Source: Cristatella mucedo
Taxonomy: Eukaryota > Bryozoa > Phylactolaemata > Cristatellidae
NCBI GenBank assembly: GCA_009760855.2
Contig: WPIO01000021.1
Coordinates: forward strand, 622,001 to 686,000
Reading direction: 5' to 3'
Length of the DNA: 64,000 bases
Shown here one piece after another: positions 41,571 to 64,000 of this stretch. Position 1 is the first letter of the stretch. Every line of letters starts with the position of its first letter. The position numbers and the translations under genes were made by a program. The notes under the pieces were generated by a model that searched no databases, was not told the origin of the DNA, and saw nothing but the letters and a program-made list of their open reading frames with translations.

Positions 41571-42344
41571 TTCTAAACGGGTGCTGATAATGTAGATTGA
41601 CGTTAATTTCACATGCTTTAATGTATGCAGTTCTCTCTGTCCCAGTACCTGCTAACTGCCCCAGAATGGGCAATAAATCAATGCAAATTGATTTGAGAAC
41701 CCTTGTTTCATCTCATTGAGTAACTTATTCGTCCATGAATACGACTGCCCACACCTGCTGGCAGGTGATCCGTTCGGCATTAAAATCTTTTCGCCAGCCC
41801 CAAAGCCTGCCATGCAGGTTGACGTCAGAATCTGCAGCCATATTGAACCACTTCTCTGTGGAATGATGGTCCAAAAGTGCCGGGACATCACTGACTGCTA
41901 CACGTGACAGATTTAAAGGCGCGGAATTTAGTTTTGAGAATGCAGTCATTTTGCCTTAGACAATTCCATCCTTCTAAGTCATTTTTTAATAAAGAGATTT
42001 GTATGAACGCATATCCACGACGGCTTAATGGTAGCTCTGAATGTCTGCATTAAACTCATTTAACTGCATGGAAGTATGGGCCAAAGTCAACTTCAAAAAC
42101 CAAATCCGTCGGCCTTGCTTGAGCATATTCTTATTTTGATCTCGGACTTTTAATTTAAGGAGCCTTCAAGATATTTTCCTTGATATCTAGCTAAGGAGCA
42201 GCCGAGTGGCGCCGAAAGTCCCGATGATGTAGTGCCGGCTCCTCATACATTTAGTTGAAATAGGGCAAATCAATAGTGCTGGAAGATTTGCTTACAAAGT
42301 TTTCTGGTAGCATGCTTCCCGTGCAGTCTGGTCAGTCGTCAACG

Positions 42345-42645
42345 TCATAGCTGATACAACACACCACTTCTGTCTGAGCTTCACTAGCTCCCTATCAAGC
42401 ATCAAAACAATTTAAAGATCCCCAGTCTGGCTTACTAGTCACCACTCACTAGCACCAGCCTACCTAACCACACTTGCTTGCTGACCCTGTGCATATCACC
42501 CCTAACCATGTTATTCTTGTTGTTTATCAAGCATGATACCACTCACCATTCGATCGTGTTTCCTTCGTGGCAAATGCAAAGCGCCTAGAAAAAGATTGAG
42601 TTCTCTATGGGCCTTTATCAAGTGTATTATTATTATTACCTATAC
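42345..42645 (+). mobile_element. L2/CR1-like LINE 3' fragment, diverged
   Basis: ACACCACTTCTGTC and CACTAGCTCCCTATCAAGC segments match the RT end, followed by GCTGACCCTGTGCAT 3' UTR, AAAGCGCCTAGAAAAAGATT and TTATTATTATTACC. Confidence 0.78.
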
Positions 42646-42714
42646 AAACTAATTTGCTTCTGCAGTGTGCTCCTGCACCACTTGCTCATCAGCTTCAAGT
42701 CGTATTGCAGACCC

Positions 42715-42810
42715 CTTCTGCTCCTCCCCTCAGCACTAAACCGAAATTTGATGGCGATCGAGCCTTCAGTTCTTATGCACCGAAAGTTTGGAGCTCACCT
42801 TTGGCTTCCA
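42715..42810 (+). mobile_element. L2-like LINE fragment
   Basis: In frame: TKPKFDGDRAFSSYAPKVWS, matching the FGDRAFSSYAPKAWNS motif of the copy at 57060. Confidence 0.7.
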
Positions 42811-42932
42811 CCGGCATTTACTTTGCATCGCCTCAATCTGAGCTAGAGATGCAGCATCTGCTCCACTCAGCGGTCCCTGCTTTTCAGCTGCCCCAATGAA
42901 TGTCTTTCTTTGTTCCTGTGTGCTTTGCATTG

Positions 42933-43127
42933 GTGAGCCGTGATGGCTCATTAGGTAAGGCGTTGCTTTTCACGACCTCGGAACCAAGGTCGTGATCCGA
43001 GGTCGTGACCCCGAATCCTGCGGTGGGCGATTGCCACTTTATCGCCACTGAAAGCCTGCAAGTGGTGGTGACAGCCGTAAAGGCTCTTCTGTCGCTATAT
43101 AAAAGAGACTGTTAAATCATCTGGTGT
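42933..43127 (+). mobile_element. tRNA-derived SINE (family 1) with internal duplication
   Basis: GAGCCGTGATGGCTCATTAG GTAAGG head. The anticodon-arm-to-T-arm region is duplicated (CACGACCTCGGAACCAAGGT, then TGATCCGAGGTCGTGACC), so the B-box is split. The body and tail are normal (GACTGTTAAATCATC). Confidence 0.82.
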
Positions 43128-43254
43128 TATTGTTTTGCATGCTTACCTACAAATGATTCTATACGTCGTTCTTACCCGGATTCTACTGAACCCCAGGCCC
43201 GAGTCTCTTCGTGTGTGCTTTTGCATACTTGTCTAAGCATGATGTGTTTCTGCA

Positions 43255-43400
43255 TGCTCTTCTTAAGCAGCACATCTTGCATGTGATTAACTCTTGATTA
43301 TTGCTTTTCTTGCAGCGAGTTGTAAGGCACATGAATAGGGGTGTATTTCTCTTAGGGCGCTACACAAAAGAAGACTTACAATGATTATTAATTTCAATAA
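43255..43400 (+). mobile_element. Diverged LINE 3' tail
   Basis: GTTGTAAGGCACATGAATAG, then a TTCTCTTAGGGCGCTACACAA end with ATTATTAATT. It is related to the tail at 58045-58095 and to family-2 SINE tails. Confidence 0.5.
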
Positions 43401-44069
43401 GAATATCTGGTTGCCAAATTAAATATACATATTCCTCTAGCAAGATAATGTTTGATGAAATGTACAAGTTTATTTTCCGTGACCAGTGAAAACCCCTAAA
43501 ACGCGAGTTAATGATAAGGAAGACCCACAATTTCACTGGGCCACTTTTAACATTGATATTTTTGTCTGACTTCCTAAAGGCAACCCTTGAGAACCGCTAG
43601 ATGATACTTTTTTGAGTTGCAGCTCCTATTTGGGAGGCCTGTAGTGAATGAATTGCAGCCCTTGCACTGGTAACCCCACCAGACATTGTGAAGCATGAAT
43701 GCAACATGAAAGCAGCAAGAAACAGAGCTGCTGAAAGCTGCATTTGCAAGACCAAACTGTTATATGACACTCACTCAAACTAGCAAAATCATCTGAGCAC
43801 CTGGCACCAAGCATACAAGCGCAATATAAACATCGAAGAGAGTTGAATGAGTTGGTCATACAAAGGTTTGACTGCAGAAATATGGCTAAGCAACATCAGC
43901 AACCACAGCTCGAGCACACAAGCCGTTGAGTTGGGGGTATGGGACCAAAAAATGACTGAGGACCTGTGGCGATTGCGGGTGCCGATAAAATCATGTCAGC
44001 TGCTGAGTACTCTAGCCGTAATTGCAGCATGCTTGAACCTCACGTGGAGGAATAATATCTATATGAGGT

Positions 44070-44290
44070 TAATAATAAATAGAGGAATAATACATTTGTA
44101 TAGCACCCCAAGATAACCGGCTCTTTCAAAGTATTTAACATCTACTGAAAATAAAGCAAGTCAACTGATTTGCGAAAACAGCATAGACAACTGCACACGT
44201 AAGCACATGCGTGCATATTCACACCGACGGAGCAAATGCTGTGAGGAACAGGTGGATGTTTAGCTTCCCTATTGCCGTCCTGTCACGTGG
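44070..44290 (-). mobile_element. L2/CR1-like LINE 3' end (second subfamily)
   Basis: Same unit as 23283-23500, including the CCGACGGAGC(A/T) and TGAGGAACAGGTGG segments, with an AATAATA-rich border at the tail side. Confidence 0.65.
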
Positions 44291-44539
44291 TGTCGGTCGA
44301 TGGCGAGTTGTAGGTTATGAGGGTGTAGGAGCTGAAGAAAACGGTCTCCGAAAGATTTTTGGTTAAAGAAAACAGCTGTCGTGCAAAACCGACGTACGGG
44401 TGTAGCGGCAAGAAATAGCAGTATGCTAAATGCAAATTTAGCTGGCGTAGCCGGAAACTCCCTGCTGTGAGCGGCGAGAGTCACGTCAGACTGACCGACA
44501 TCGCTCAGGCCAACAAGAAGACGCCGCGAAATCTCAGCT

Positions 44540-45735
44540 TTTGTCAGCATATGACAACACCCTTAAGGGAGGGCTCTCTGGTGTGAATGGAAGCCTCACC
44601 CTGCCATCCTTTGAACTCAAGCGTGAAGGCAGCACTTATCAATTTCCGTGCCGTACGAGTACCCGGTGCTGAGATGTAGCCAACTTCCAATCAATCTAGG
44701 ACGAAATTTGTCGCTAGCTGTCGGAAGTAAATGCTAAGGTGCACTCCCTGTTAAAGGCATTGCGATGGTTCTTGGAATATTAAAAGGAGCGATCGAATCT
44801 TGCAAACGTGCGCTTCCAATGCTATCGTAACGAGCCACTGCAAGATTCTGGTAAAGCTCCGGGGGGGGGGCGCGGCGGTTTGCGGATGGTACACTCGACT
44901 CGGTGAACATCACACGCTGTTTCAGGTAGACCCGCTAACGAGTACGGAGATATATTTAATTGGCGGTTATAACATTCAGAAACACTTAAGTACGCTGGTC
45001 TAACTTAGGCGGCGATGTCAGCTGGACCTTAGATATGACGTTGACGTCTCCCTTTTGCACGCTCGATACCGTTCCTATCACAAACCACGGGTATTGATTC
45101 ACTGTCAGCGAGTTATAAAGCACCTGGATAGAAAATAAATTTTCTCACGACGCTATATTAATGAGGTAGTATTATTCCTATACCCGTCGACGCATACGAT
45201 ACTCGAGCGATACGATCTGCTTCCCAAACCCCCTCAGTGCAAACGAGCAGAGCAGTTCTGCGCACCGGCCGCACAGGCTAATCCTTAAATGTCTAATGGG
45301 AGAGTAGTATTAAACTTGAACTTCCAGTATGTATATCACGTGTAAACAGCAATGACAAGCCTTTTTATTCGATCAACAAGCAGAGAGCTATAGATTCAAA
45401 TCGAAGCAACCGCCCAAGATGTCCTTGACCGCAAGCGGGCGTTACACCACTTAAGCGGGATAGAGTTATACTCGGCTGTACATTACCAGTGTCAATAAAC
45501 TTTACACTCTTCAGATCGGCGACAGGTCGTTCTGGAACGAAATTCCAACTCTCGAGCAGCTCCCGCCAGAACCCGGAAACGCAGACCGGAAGCATTTCCT
45601 GTGGTGCGGCAATACTTGTGTTTTGCTTATCCACTCGTGGTTCAAGCGCTCTCTGGTCTGTGCTCGTAACGTGGCCGATGTATGCCATTGCTACATGCCC
45701 CGGACTGAAGAAAATTCGGTGGAGTAAAGCAATTC
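44540..45735. other. Intergenic, one possible LINE tail
   Basis: A short poly-G run is near 44862-44870. A diverged AAAGCACCTGGATAG tail with TATTATTCC is at 45105-45180. No gene is seen. Confidence 0.4.
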
Positions 45736-45736
45736 T

Positions 45737-45884
<148 letters not shown>

Positions 45885-46062
45885 GTATCACTCTTTCATG
45901 AAGGCGGTATATTTCGAACTAGCGTTTGCGGAAATCCAGCCCAGGTACTTTTTTGCCCCTTGCCTTCATCTCTAGTTTGAGGTTAATCGAAGGTGAATGT
46001 GGGTGTATCCAGGATGATCCGCTATATTAAGGCACACCCTAAGTAGGCCCCCGCAAATTTGC

Positions 46063-46510
46063 TCAGACCTGCCGGGGCTTGAATTTGGAGTCGCGGGTGT
46101 CGGGGTAGGTCGCGAGAGGAACTTGGCAACGAAACTGGCGTTGCAAGCGTCGCGAGCGCCTCTTTTTCGAGCGTCTTCTTGCCATTGCCGCGCCGGTTCG
46201 CGGCAATGGCATAGCGACGGAGGCCGTTGGCGCTGGGGTTGGGAGCTTGGCGATTACATGCGTCAGCGCCTGCAACGGCTGTCGCTTTGCTGGTGCGCTG
46301 CCCGCACCACCGGAGGCAGTTGCGGCACTTTCCCGACGCAGGCCTTGCGGTCCGCTGGAGCCGAGACGCGTCAAAAACGAGTTGGCTATCCTAAGCCAAG
46401 CCCCAGGCAAATTTTTTTCGAGGCCAACTCGGACCTCAAATGTGGCCCCTCCGCTGGGCCTTAAATTAAGACTCCTTACGGATAACGACTCTTCTGTTTG
46501 TGCTTGATCA
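46063..46510. other. GC-rich island with hairpin
   Basis: Open frames occur on both strands: the minus frame has an Arg/Lys-rich ARRRSKKRRSRRLQRQ patch, and the plus frames are Ala-rich. A 13-bp-arm hairpin lies at 46180-46211. No known protein is recognised. It could be a promoter-proximal GC island. Confidence 0.3.
46180..46211. repeat. Inverted repeat, perfect 13-bp arms
   Basis: TGCCATTGCCGCG, loop CCGGTT, CGCGGCAATGGCA. Confidence 0.9.
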
Positions 46511-47059
46511 CAAGAAGCCTACTTTCCTTTTTAGTGAGCGTTGGCAGTGCTTAACTCGCTGTAGGAACACGCGACAGCTGGTTGAATCGTACTGTACGTT
46601 TTTGGGGAAACGATGACATTGCCAAATATCTAACACCAGTGGTAAAGAACCCTAAGCATGGTAAACCTGAACTTTATATATAGTGGCTGCAGGGGAGGCT
46701 CCTCTGTCTTTTCTAGGCAAGCCAAGAGCTAGGATTCTTGGTGGTTGCAGCTATCACGCTAGCAGTGGAGGCTTGCAGCGCCGTATTTCGTCAGTGTCGC
46801 CAGCCCTAACAACGGGACTCCCATCCACAGCTTCCGTAGCATGTTGTAGGTAGACGACTTGAAGCAATAAAAATTAGGGAAACTATCAGCCCGATTAAAG
46901 ACATCTTGTTGAAAAACAAATGAAATATATGTATCTCTTACTTCTTGAAAGAATAGAATGCTATGAAAAAAATTGAAAAGGGATATTCAAGAGGTGTGAG
47001 GGAAGAGACGGTAAGTATGCATTCCAGATGGGTTAGCCGGAGAAAGTGAACGAACGGAC

Positions 47060-47130
47060 CTTAAAAATAAGTGACAGGACCTTGAAGTCGATGCGTTGCT
47101 TGACAGGGACCCAGTGCAGCCTGCAATGCG
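47060..47130 (-). mobile_element. L2-like LINE fragment
   Basis: The minus strand reads CTGGGTCCCTGTCAAGCAAC and GCATCGACTTCAAGGTCCTG, the HW-P-V-K-Q-R-I-D-F-K-V-L segment of the RT end. Confidence 0.65.
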
Positions 47131-47737
47131 ATGTTCACCGCAGAGAAACTTAGCTGCAGGTATAATATGGCAGTTGTGACTATTTTATAACTGAAACGCT
47201 ACAAATACATGCTTATAATATGACGTTACTATATGCAAATGCTTCTCTAGAGTATAGGTGCGTGCACTACACCATTATAGTGAGGCAAAGGCTGCTAAAA
47301 GGCTTTTCGTGTAGCACCGCTTCCGAGCTAAATAGTTCCAAGTTGGTCTGTTGGGGCGACCTATCAGTGGGCTCAACCTCAGGACCACAGCTAGGCCAAA
47401 GAGAGCAGTATATCTGTTGAGCCTTTAACCCCCCCCCCCCCGCCCACCAGCTAACGAAAGTCCGGCAGACCTCTCGCGTCATTTCAGGAAGGGCTGCAAT
47501 GTTTGTTGATTTAATCGATGAAATCAGTAAGCATTAAGCTTGTACACAGCGACTCTAGTCTGCGTCGCAGATTGAATCTGCTCCTGCAGAGGGGGACAAC
47601 CACTTAAATTTTTTTTTCTAGATAGGGCTAGAAAGTTAGAAAGGCTTCGAGAGCTGCAGCGCCTTCGTCGGTTTCTTTGTAGGCTATTTTCAGTTTATAA
47701 ATATTTAGAAATGTTTAAAGAGGCCTGCGTACAAAAA

Positions 47738-47908
47738 TACTAGCTGATTTGACAGCCTCTTTTTGTATAGCGGCAGAAGAGCCTTAAAGGCTATCACCAC
47801 CGCAAGCGGCAATAAAGGATAACCAACAACAGGATTTGAACTCACGACCTCGGACCAAGGTAGTTAAGAGCAACGGCCTTACCTAGCCTGCCATCACGGC
47901 CAAGTAGT
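47738..47908 (-). mobile_element. tRNA-derived SINE (family 1)
   Basis: Minus copy with tail GAGGCTGTCAAATCAGCTAG T, GCGGTGGTGATAGCC body and B-box-like GAGTTCAAATCC. Head GGCCGTGATGGCAGG near 47900. Confidence 0.82.
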
Positions 47909-48454
47909 GGTCTACCTGCAGTTGGCTGCTTTGGACTATCCAAATAAGAGGTACGAATTTCTCGTGTTGTCAAAAGGGGCCTCCTGTTGACCACAGTCTG
48001 TAATTGGATGCACGGTATGTAATTTATTGTCCAGCGGGGATCTGAAGTAACGAGATTGAAACTGGTGCAGCGCTTCAACCAAGTATGGGGGAGGGTGAGC
48101 CTAACCCACATCAGGCATTGTGGGTCAAAGTAAGAATTTTTCTGTAACCATCGACCAAGCATAAGCCATCATGCACCTTAAGGAAAAAATTCACGACAGC
48201 ATTTTTTGAATATTAGGTAAACTCCGTGGCCATATTTATAACCAATTGAAGAGGCTTTATGAAATTTTCGCTGGTCCTGGCAATTATCTAAGTTACAGCA
48301 GTCCAGCCTAGAGAAAACCAGAGAGCCAGTATGATAATAAGCCTCTTCGATAAGTGGATCATAATTTTGAACATAGTTTGAACATGATTAATAGCAGTGG
48401 CGATTTTTCGGAAAAAAAACTTAATTTATGAAGCGGTCCTACGGTACTTAGAAG

Positions 48455-48630
48455 TTACTTGCATGCTGACCCTGTGCATGTCACCCTAACCATGTCACTC
48501 ATGATGTTTACCAAGTGCATGATATTTCCACCCTCCATTCGATCATGTTTCCTTTGCAGCAATTGTAAAGCACATGGAAAGCGATTGAGTTCTCTGGGGG
48601 CGCTTTATCAAGTTTATTATTATTATTACG
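48455..48630 (+). mobile_element. L2/CR1-like LINE 3' tail
   Basis: GCATGCTGACCCTGTGCATG, ATTCGATCATGTTTCCTTTG, TGTAAAGCACATGGAAAGCG and TTATTATTATTACG. Confidence 0.82.
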
Positions 48631-48889
48631 TGCAGTCGACTTTGGTAGCACGGCTGCACCTCTAATTAGGCAGGCAAAGTCACCTATTCCAGAGTGCTAT
48701 TCTCTTTTTAAGCTCTAAAACCGGTGGACGATAAGACGAATCAATAGTCCTAGGTAAACCTGGTGTGAATCAGAAGCAGTAACAACCAAACAACCCTCAA
48801 AATTAGCTCAGCAGGCATTTCTCCTGCTGAGCCAGTATTTCTCCAGTAGCCTCTACACAAATTCTGTCTTCCTATTCCAAAATGATTTT

Positions 48890-49530
48890 TCACTCAATGA
48901 CCATGTCAGCCCCAACCTAAGTCTTGTCTACTTTCATTACAGAAACAGCACCAAATCTAGGGCATTCTTACATAAGGGTAACTCCAACATCGAGTCTAGA
49001 CCCTCATAATGCATGCTCTTTCCAGGTCGTATTTTATTGCCTCAGTAAGTTGGGCAAAATTCGACAGCTAGGCTTGTTTCGTCAAAAAGTTTGGTACAAT
49101 CACATTACATCACTTCTATCTGACCTAGAATGTCTATCCCCAGCAACCTATGGCTTGATTCTTGCCTGCTTACCTAACTGAAATTACTTGCTTATCGGGC
49201 GCTGCCTCATCGCGACAGCTCCTCTGAATCGGGTCATTAGGACGAGCTTCTAAAACAATCCTGATCCAGTGGAGACCGTGGCTTCAGTTTGTATGCCCCT
49301 AATGCCTAGAACTCGACCGACTGACAGCAGATACTCTGATTTGGCATTTGAAGAAAAACTAAAAATCCATCCCTTCCAACAACAGATCAGTGTAAACAGC
49401 CCTCTACATGCCAATGCCTGCTACAACAAGTGCATGCTATAATCACTATTCAGATCATACTTCTTTTTCAGCATTTAAGAGCCTAGAAAGAGATGGTTGT
49501 TTCCCTGAGGAGCCTTGAAATGCTTTCTGA
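48890..49530 (+). mobile_element. Strongly diverged L2-like LINE 3' region
   Basis: Short islands match the better copies: CACTCAATGACCATGTCAGC, AAAATTCGACAGCTAGGCTT, TGGCATTTGAAG and GCCTAGAAAGAGATGG. Frames are destroyed. Confidence 0.55.
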
Positions 49531-49539
49531 CATCTTAAA

Positions 49540-51735
49540 ATTGTGAAATTGCTGGCACCCTTGTTCAGAGAAACTGCACCAAGGTCACAAGGTATCAAGT
49601 ACGAAGATCGAACAAAAACAAGTATGCATGTTTGGCTTTACTGTGAATAAATTAAGGCTTTTTATGAAATCACACGTAAACTGAAAGGCCAGCCCAGAAG
49701 ACAATTTAGCACCCAGGCAATGTAGGTATAAGCAGATCTGCAAATCAGTTTGTTCTCAAGTAACTCTGCTAGGTCTCAGTCACAGTCTCACCTACTGGTT
49801 ATTTTTTAGCAGACGTAAGGTATTCCGTTAAAAATGTGATCGAGCAAACACAAGTTCCACCGTGATGGGTACTTGCAGTTGCAGATATTTCGATGTTGAT
49901 TGTTCCTTTCACTCTGAAGTATTGTTTTGGCTAGACTGCTTGCACAATACTGCTCTAGTAGCAATGTTCAGCAGTAATCTGCTTCAAGTATAAAGTTGAC
50001 AGTGCAGCTAGTTGCACAAGGCTGGCTATACATTGTTTTCAATGAAGCAGCTATTAAAACGCGGGTAATCAAGCTTACAATGGGTACATTTTGCGAGAAT
50101 AATCATGTCACAAAGACCGAGTATGTAGGCATCAAATTATAAAACAGTAATGTTCTAGTCATATTTTTTATTTACTAACTGATACCAATAAAGTTCACAA
50201 AGTGTAGAAATATTTGCGAAAAACTTCAGTGCTTCCTAAAAAGATAAGAGAAACTCAATTAGAACTTCAGCAAACTGCACATGTACTGAGACCAGATACC
50301 AAATGGAAAATGTAGGCGTAATCAACGTTGCAGGTCACCATGTGTCACAGCACTGCAAGGCCACATGCTCAACCCCGTCTGATGCACCCAGCATGCAAAT
50401 GCTTTTATCATCACGAAGCAGTAAAAAATGCATCACTACCAACGTTAGCATGCAATGGCCACAACGTGCAAAAAACATTGCAGTAATACCGGTTACTAGT
50501 TACCAGCTTACTGATCTACACTTTCTCCCACGACGTGCTCATCAAAATCAAATAGAAGTCTTGCTTGCTTACAAAAAACAGTGCTTATAGTCAGCTGGCG
50601 GATTTGCAAGGACATAAAACAGCTTTAAAAGGCCCATAAAATGTCACAAGTAGGTAAGGCTTGCATTGCTAAGTGACTCGATGCTGCCACTTACATTCAC
50701 TTACAGGTACAAATATGTAATTCATTTAAGGAATAATGTTCTCATCAATCAGTTTGAGGGTCTCCTTCGGTTTCCATACAGTCATCATTACTCAAGGATT
50801 ATTCGTGCAATTCAAGGATAATCCCCATAGGTCGGCACTCCTTTCCAGCTTCCATGGATATTTTCGAAGGATATTTAGTTGTAGCCCCATTTTGCCTAAT
50901 CACTGGTACACCGAAATCATAGTGACCGAAGGTATCAAGACGTGCCCACTGAAGTTACGAGAAAGAAGGTCAATTTTGCTTCAGTTGGTGCACCGAGAGA
51001 GCCGAGACTGAGCTAACAGTTGAAAACGGTTCTTTTATTACTTGATTAACAATAGGTTTTTGTTCCTATTGCATCATGCTATCCGAGTTCTTCTTCAGCC
51101 TGCTTTTGGACTGTGACAAGTGATTGCTTCGGTTTCAAACTCTTGAGCGTCGATGGCTACCCACCCAAAAAAGTCGTCAACACACTATTTTCGGAGCGCT
51201 TGATATACTTATCCAGCATATCTTGCTGCATTGTGCTTGGATGATGCTACAACAAATGTTATACAACAATCCTAACCATGTCGGAGGCCACGAGATACGT
51301 CGGACACCATTGATGATGGCTCGTTTTGTGCACACATACGCAAATACCGTGATGGCAGAATGGATCCTTGTCGCCAGCACTGTTTTTTCATATGAATCAC
51401 ATATTTGGGAGGGGTTGCATCGGTTAGCAGTTCATTAACACGTCAACATTTTACGTTTATCCACACGATTGCTATGGTACGCGGACTTTTCGATTCAACT
51501 TTGTACGCAGGCTTGCTTAAAGGCCCACAATAGTGCATACATTTTAAAAGTAGTCAGCTTGGCACAACAACGTGATGTGGTAAACAGGAATAATTGAATG
51601 CAAGCTCTCTTAAGGCCACAAAATCTTTACAAAACAATCTGAGCTAGCAGCCCTTCTACCGGCAGGCAGGCTCACGTCTGCTCAGAGCGTACAGGACAAT
51701 CTTGACCACGGTAATGATAACTGCAAGCATAGGTG
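49540..51735. other. Intergenic downstream of RPN2, no recognised feature
   Basis: AT-rich single-copy-looking sequence. Open frames near 50303 and 51124 show no family resemblance. AATAAA on the minus strand occurs near 51034, about 860 nt past the RPN2 stop. Confidence 0.45.
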
Positions 51736-51736
51736 A

Positions 51737-51780
51737 TTTTTTTGCTATAGAAATGAGGCTGTTGAACCAGCTAACCTTAC
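51737..51780 (+). mobile_element. SINE family 1 tail fragment
   Basis: GCTATAGAAATGAGGCTGTTG AACCAGC is all that remains. Confidence 0.55.
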
Positions 51781-51895
51781 AATTCAACTTTGCAACAGTT
51801 ACAAAGCAAAGCGGATGTTGCTTCCGACTGAAGTTTACAGCAGGCCTAAAAAACAAGCGACGAAAGTAACTTCGCCTCCTGAGACGAAACAATAA

Positions 51896-63266
<11,371 letters not shown>

Positions 63267-63444
63267 CTACATAAGATAGACATGCAAAAACATTCAGAAC
63301 GATGGCTGAGCATTCTCACTAGGAACACAAACATACAAGTCAAAGCAACATATATACACTTACAAACTCCACAGCAAAAATCGTGGGGCTGTGCTTACAA
63401 GATGGGTCATTTGTGAACATATAGTCGGCTTTCAACAAGTCTCA

Positions 63445-63597
63445 CTTAGCCCTGGGGTAAAGTACTTGCATTTCACGACCCAGGTCGTGAGCTCAGGTCC
63501 TGCAGTAGTGGGCAATCCTATTTTGCCCCCTGCAAGCAGAGTGACAGCCGTTAAGGCCCACCTGCCACTATATAAATGAGGCTGTTGAATGTCTGTA
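63445..63597 (+). mobile_element. tRNA-derived SINE (family 1), diverged
   Basis: TTAGCCCTGGGGTAAAGTAC, TTTCACGACCCAGGTCG, GAGCTCAGGTCC in place of the B-box, CAGCCGTTAAGGCCCACCTG stem and tail AAATGAGGCTGTTGAATG. Confidence 0.72.
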
Positions 63598-64000
63598 TTT
63601 TTATTTCTACCTTTAAAACAACAAAACCAAGGCCGTATAACAAGGGTTTCTGGGGTAGAATGTGAGAATGCATCAATTAAAATATCAATTTACTTTAAGA
63701 ATTTCGGGAGCACAGCTGCTTTTGTTAAATGTAAATGCAGTCTGTATTAAGCACATATACATATATGCTTTACTTTACTTATTTATATATGAATATATGC
63801 GTATATAAATATATACGCATATATATGCGTATATATATATACGCATATATATGCGTATATATATATACGCATATATATATGCATATATATATATATATGC
63901 ATATATATATATATATATTTACATATACCCCACTGGGTAAGCAGCTATACAAGCAAGCAATGCAAGGCTTTCAGGTAAATAAAAACGCAGCAATTGGCTC
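63598..64000. other. AT-rich window end
   Basis: No exon is seen. A candidate RPN2 first exon was looked for on the minus strand and not found with confidence. Confidence 0.4.
63785..63925. repeat. AT-rich repeat with GCATATATATGC palindromes
   Basis: ATATACGCATATATATGCGT units are repeated with variation, then (AT)n. Nearly every unit is self-complementary. Confidence 0.9.

Noticed and set aside
51124-51438. 104-codon + strand frame downstream of RPN2
   Set aside because: No recognisable motif, no splice context and biased by chance openness. No support beyond length.

Overview
This is a window of animal nuclear DNA. It carries spliced genes with GT-AG introns, tRNA-derived SINEs, L2/CR1-like LINE remnants with A/T-rich 3' tails, DNA-transposon relics and very abundant microsatellites. 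Three host genes are recognisable from their translated exons: a glutamine:fructose-6-phosphate aminotransferase (GFPT/GFAT), an Eyes absent homologue (EYA) and ribophorin II (RPN2). An EYA with a long Tyr/Ser/Thr/Gln/Ala-rich N-terminal region points to a metazoan. The repeats and gene divergence suggest an invertebrate, but the sequence alone does not fix the phylum.

Layout. (1) 1-5206, + strand: the last five exons of GFPT in GC-rich DNA. The gene starts upstream of the window. (2) 5207-7528: a GC-rich gap between the tail-to-tail GFPT and EYA genes, with a near-perfect 19-bp-arm hairpin at 7218-7259. (3) 7529-32549, - strand: EYA, about 25 kb. Ten exons from 7529 to 20962 have consistent splice phases and encode the catalytic EYA domain plus the region before it. 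A Gln/Ala-rich exon lies at 22598-23220, and a less certain N-terminal exon chain runs to an ATG at 32549. Its introns hold SINEs, a LINE remnant, a pogo-like internally deleted DNA transposon (24962-25456), several long microsatellites and a GC-rich ORF-dense island (16.25-17.8 kb). (4) 32550-51895: about 19 kb with no recognised host gene. It holds a decayed hAT transposase (33.8-35.95 kb), opposed LINE fragments (36.8-38.3 kb), two GC-rich islands (38.5-41.0 and 45.5-46.5 kb; the first has weak exon candidates) and GT, CT and AT microsatellites. (5) 51896-63266, - strand: RPN2 in 14 exons, essentially complete except for the first codons. One intron contains the best-preserved LINE copy (57.06-58.13 kb). 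(6) 63267-64000: a SINE and an AT-rich repeat.

The three genes have unrelated jobs: hexosamine synthesis, a transcription cofactor/phosphatase, and a subunit of the ER oligosaccharyltransferase. GFPT and RPN2 both feed protein glycosylation, but nothing indicates that this neighbourhood is functional. I see no convincing new biological system. The most informative unusual signals are the SINE/LINE shared 3' tail, the dense tRNA-SINE family, the unusually long EYA N-terminus with a phase gap, an insertion in the EYA catalytic domain, and two strong GC hairpins.
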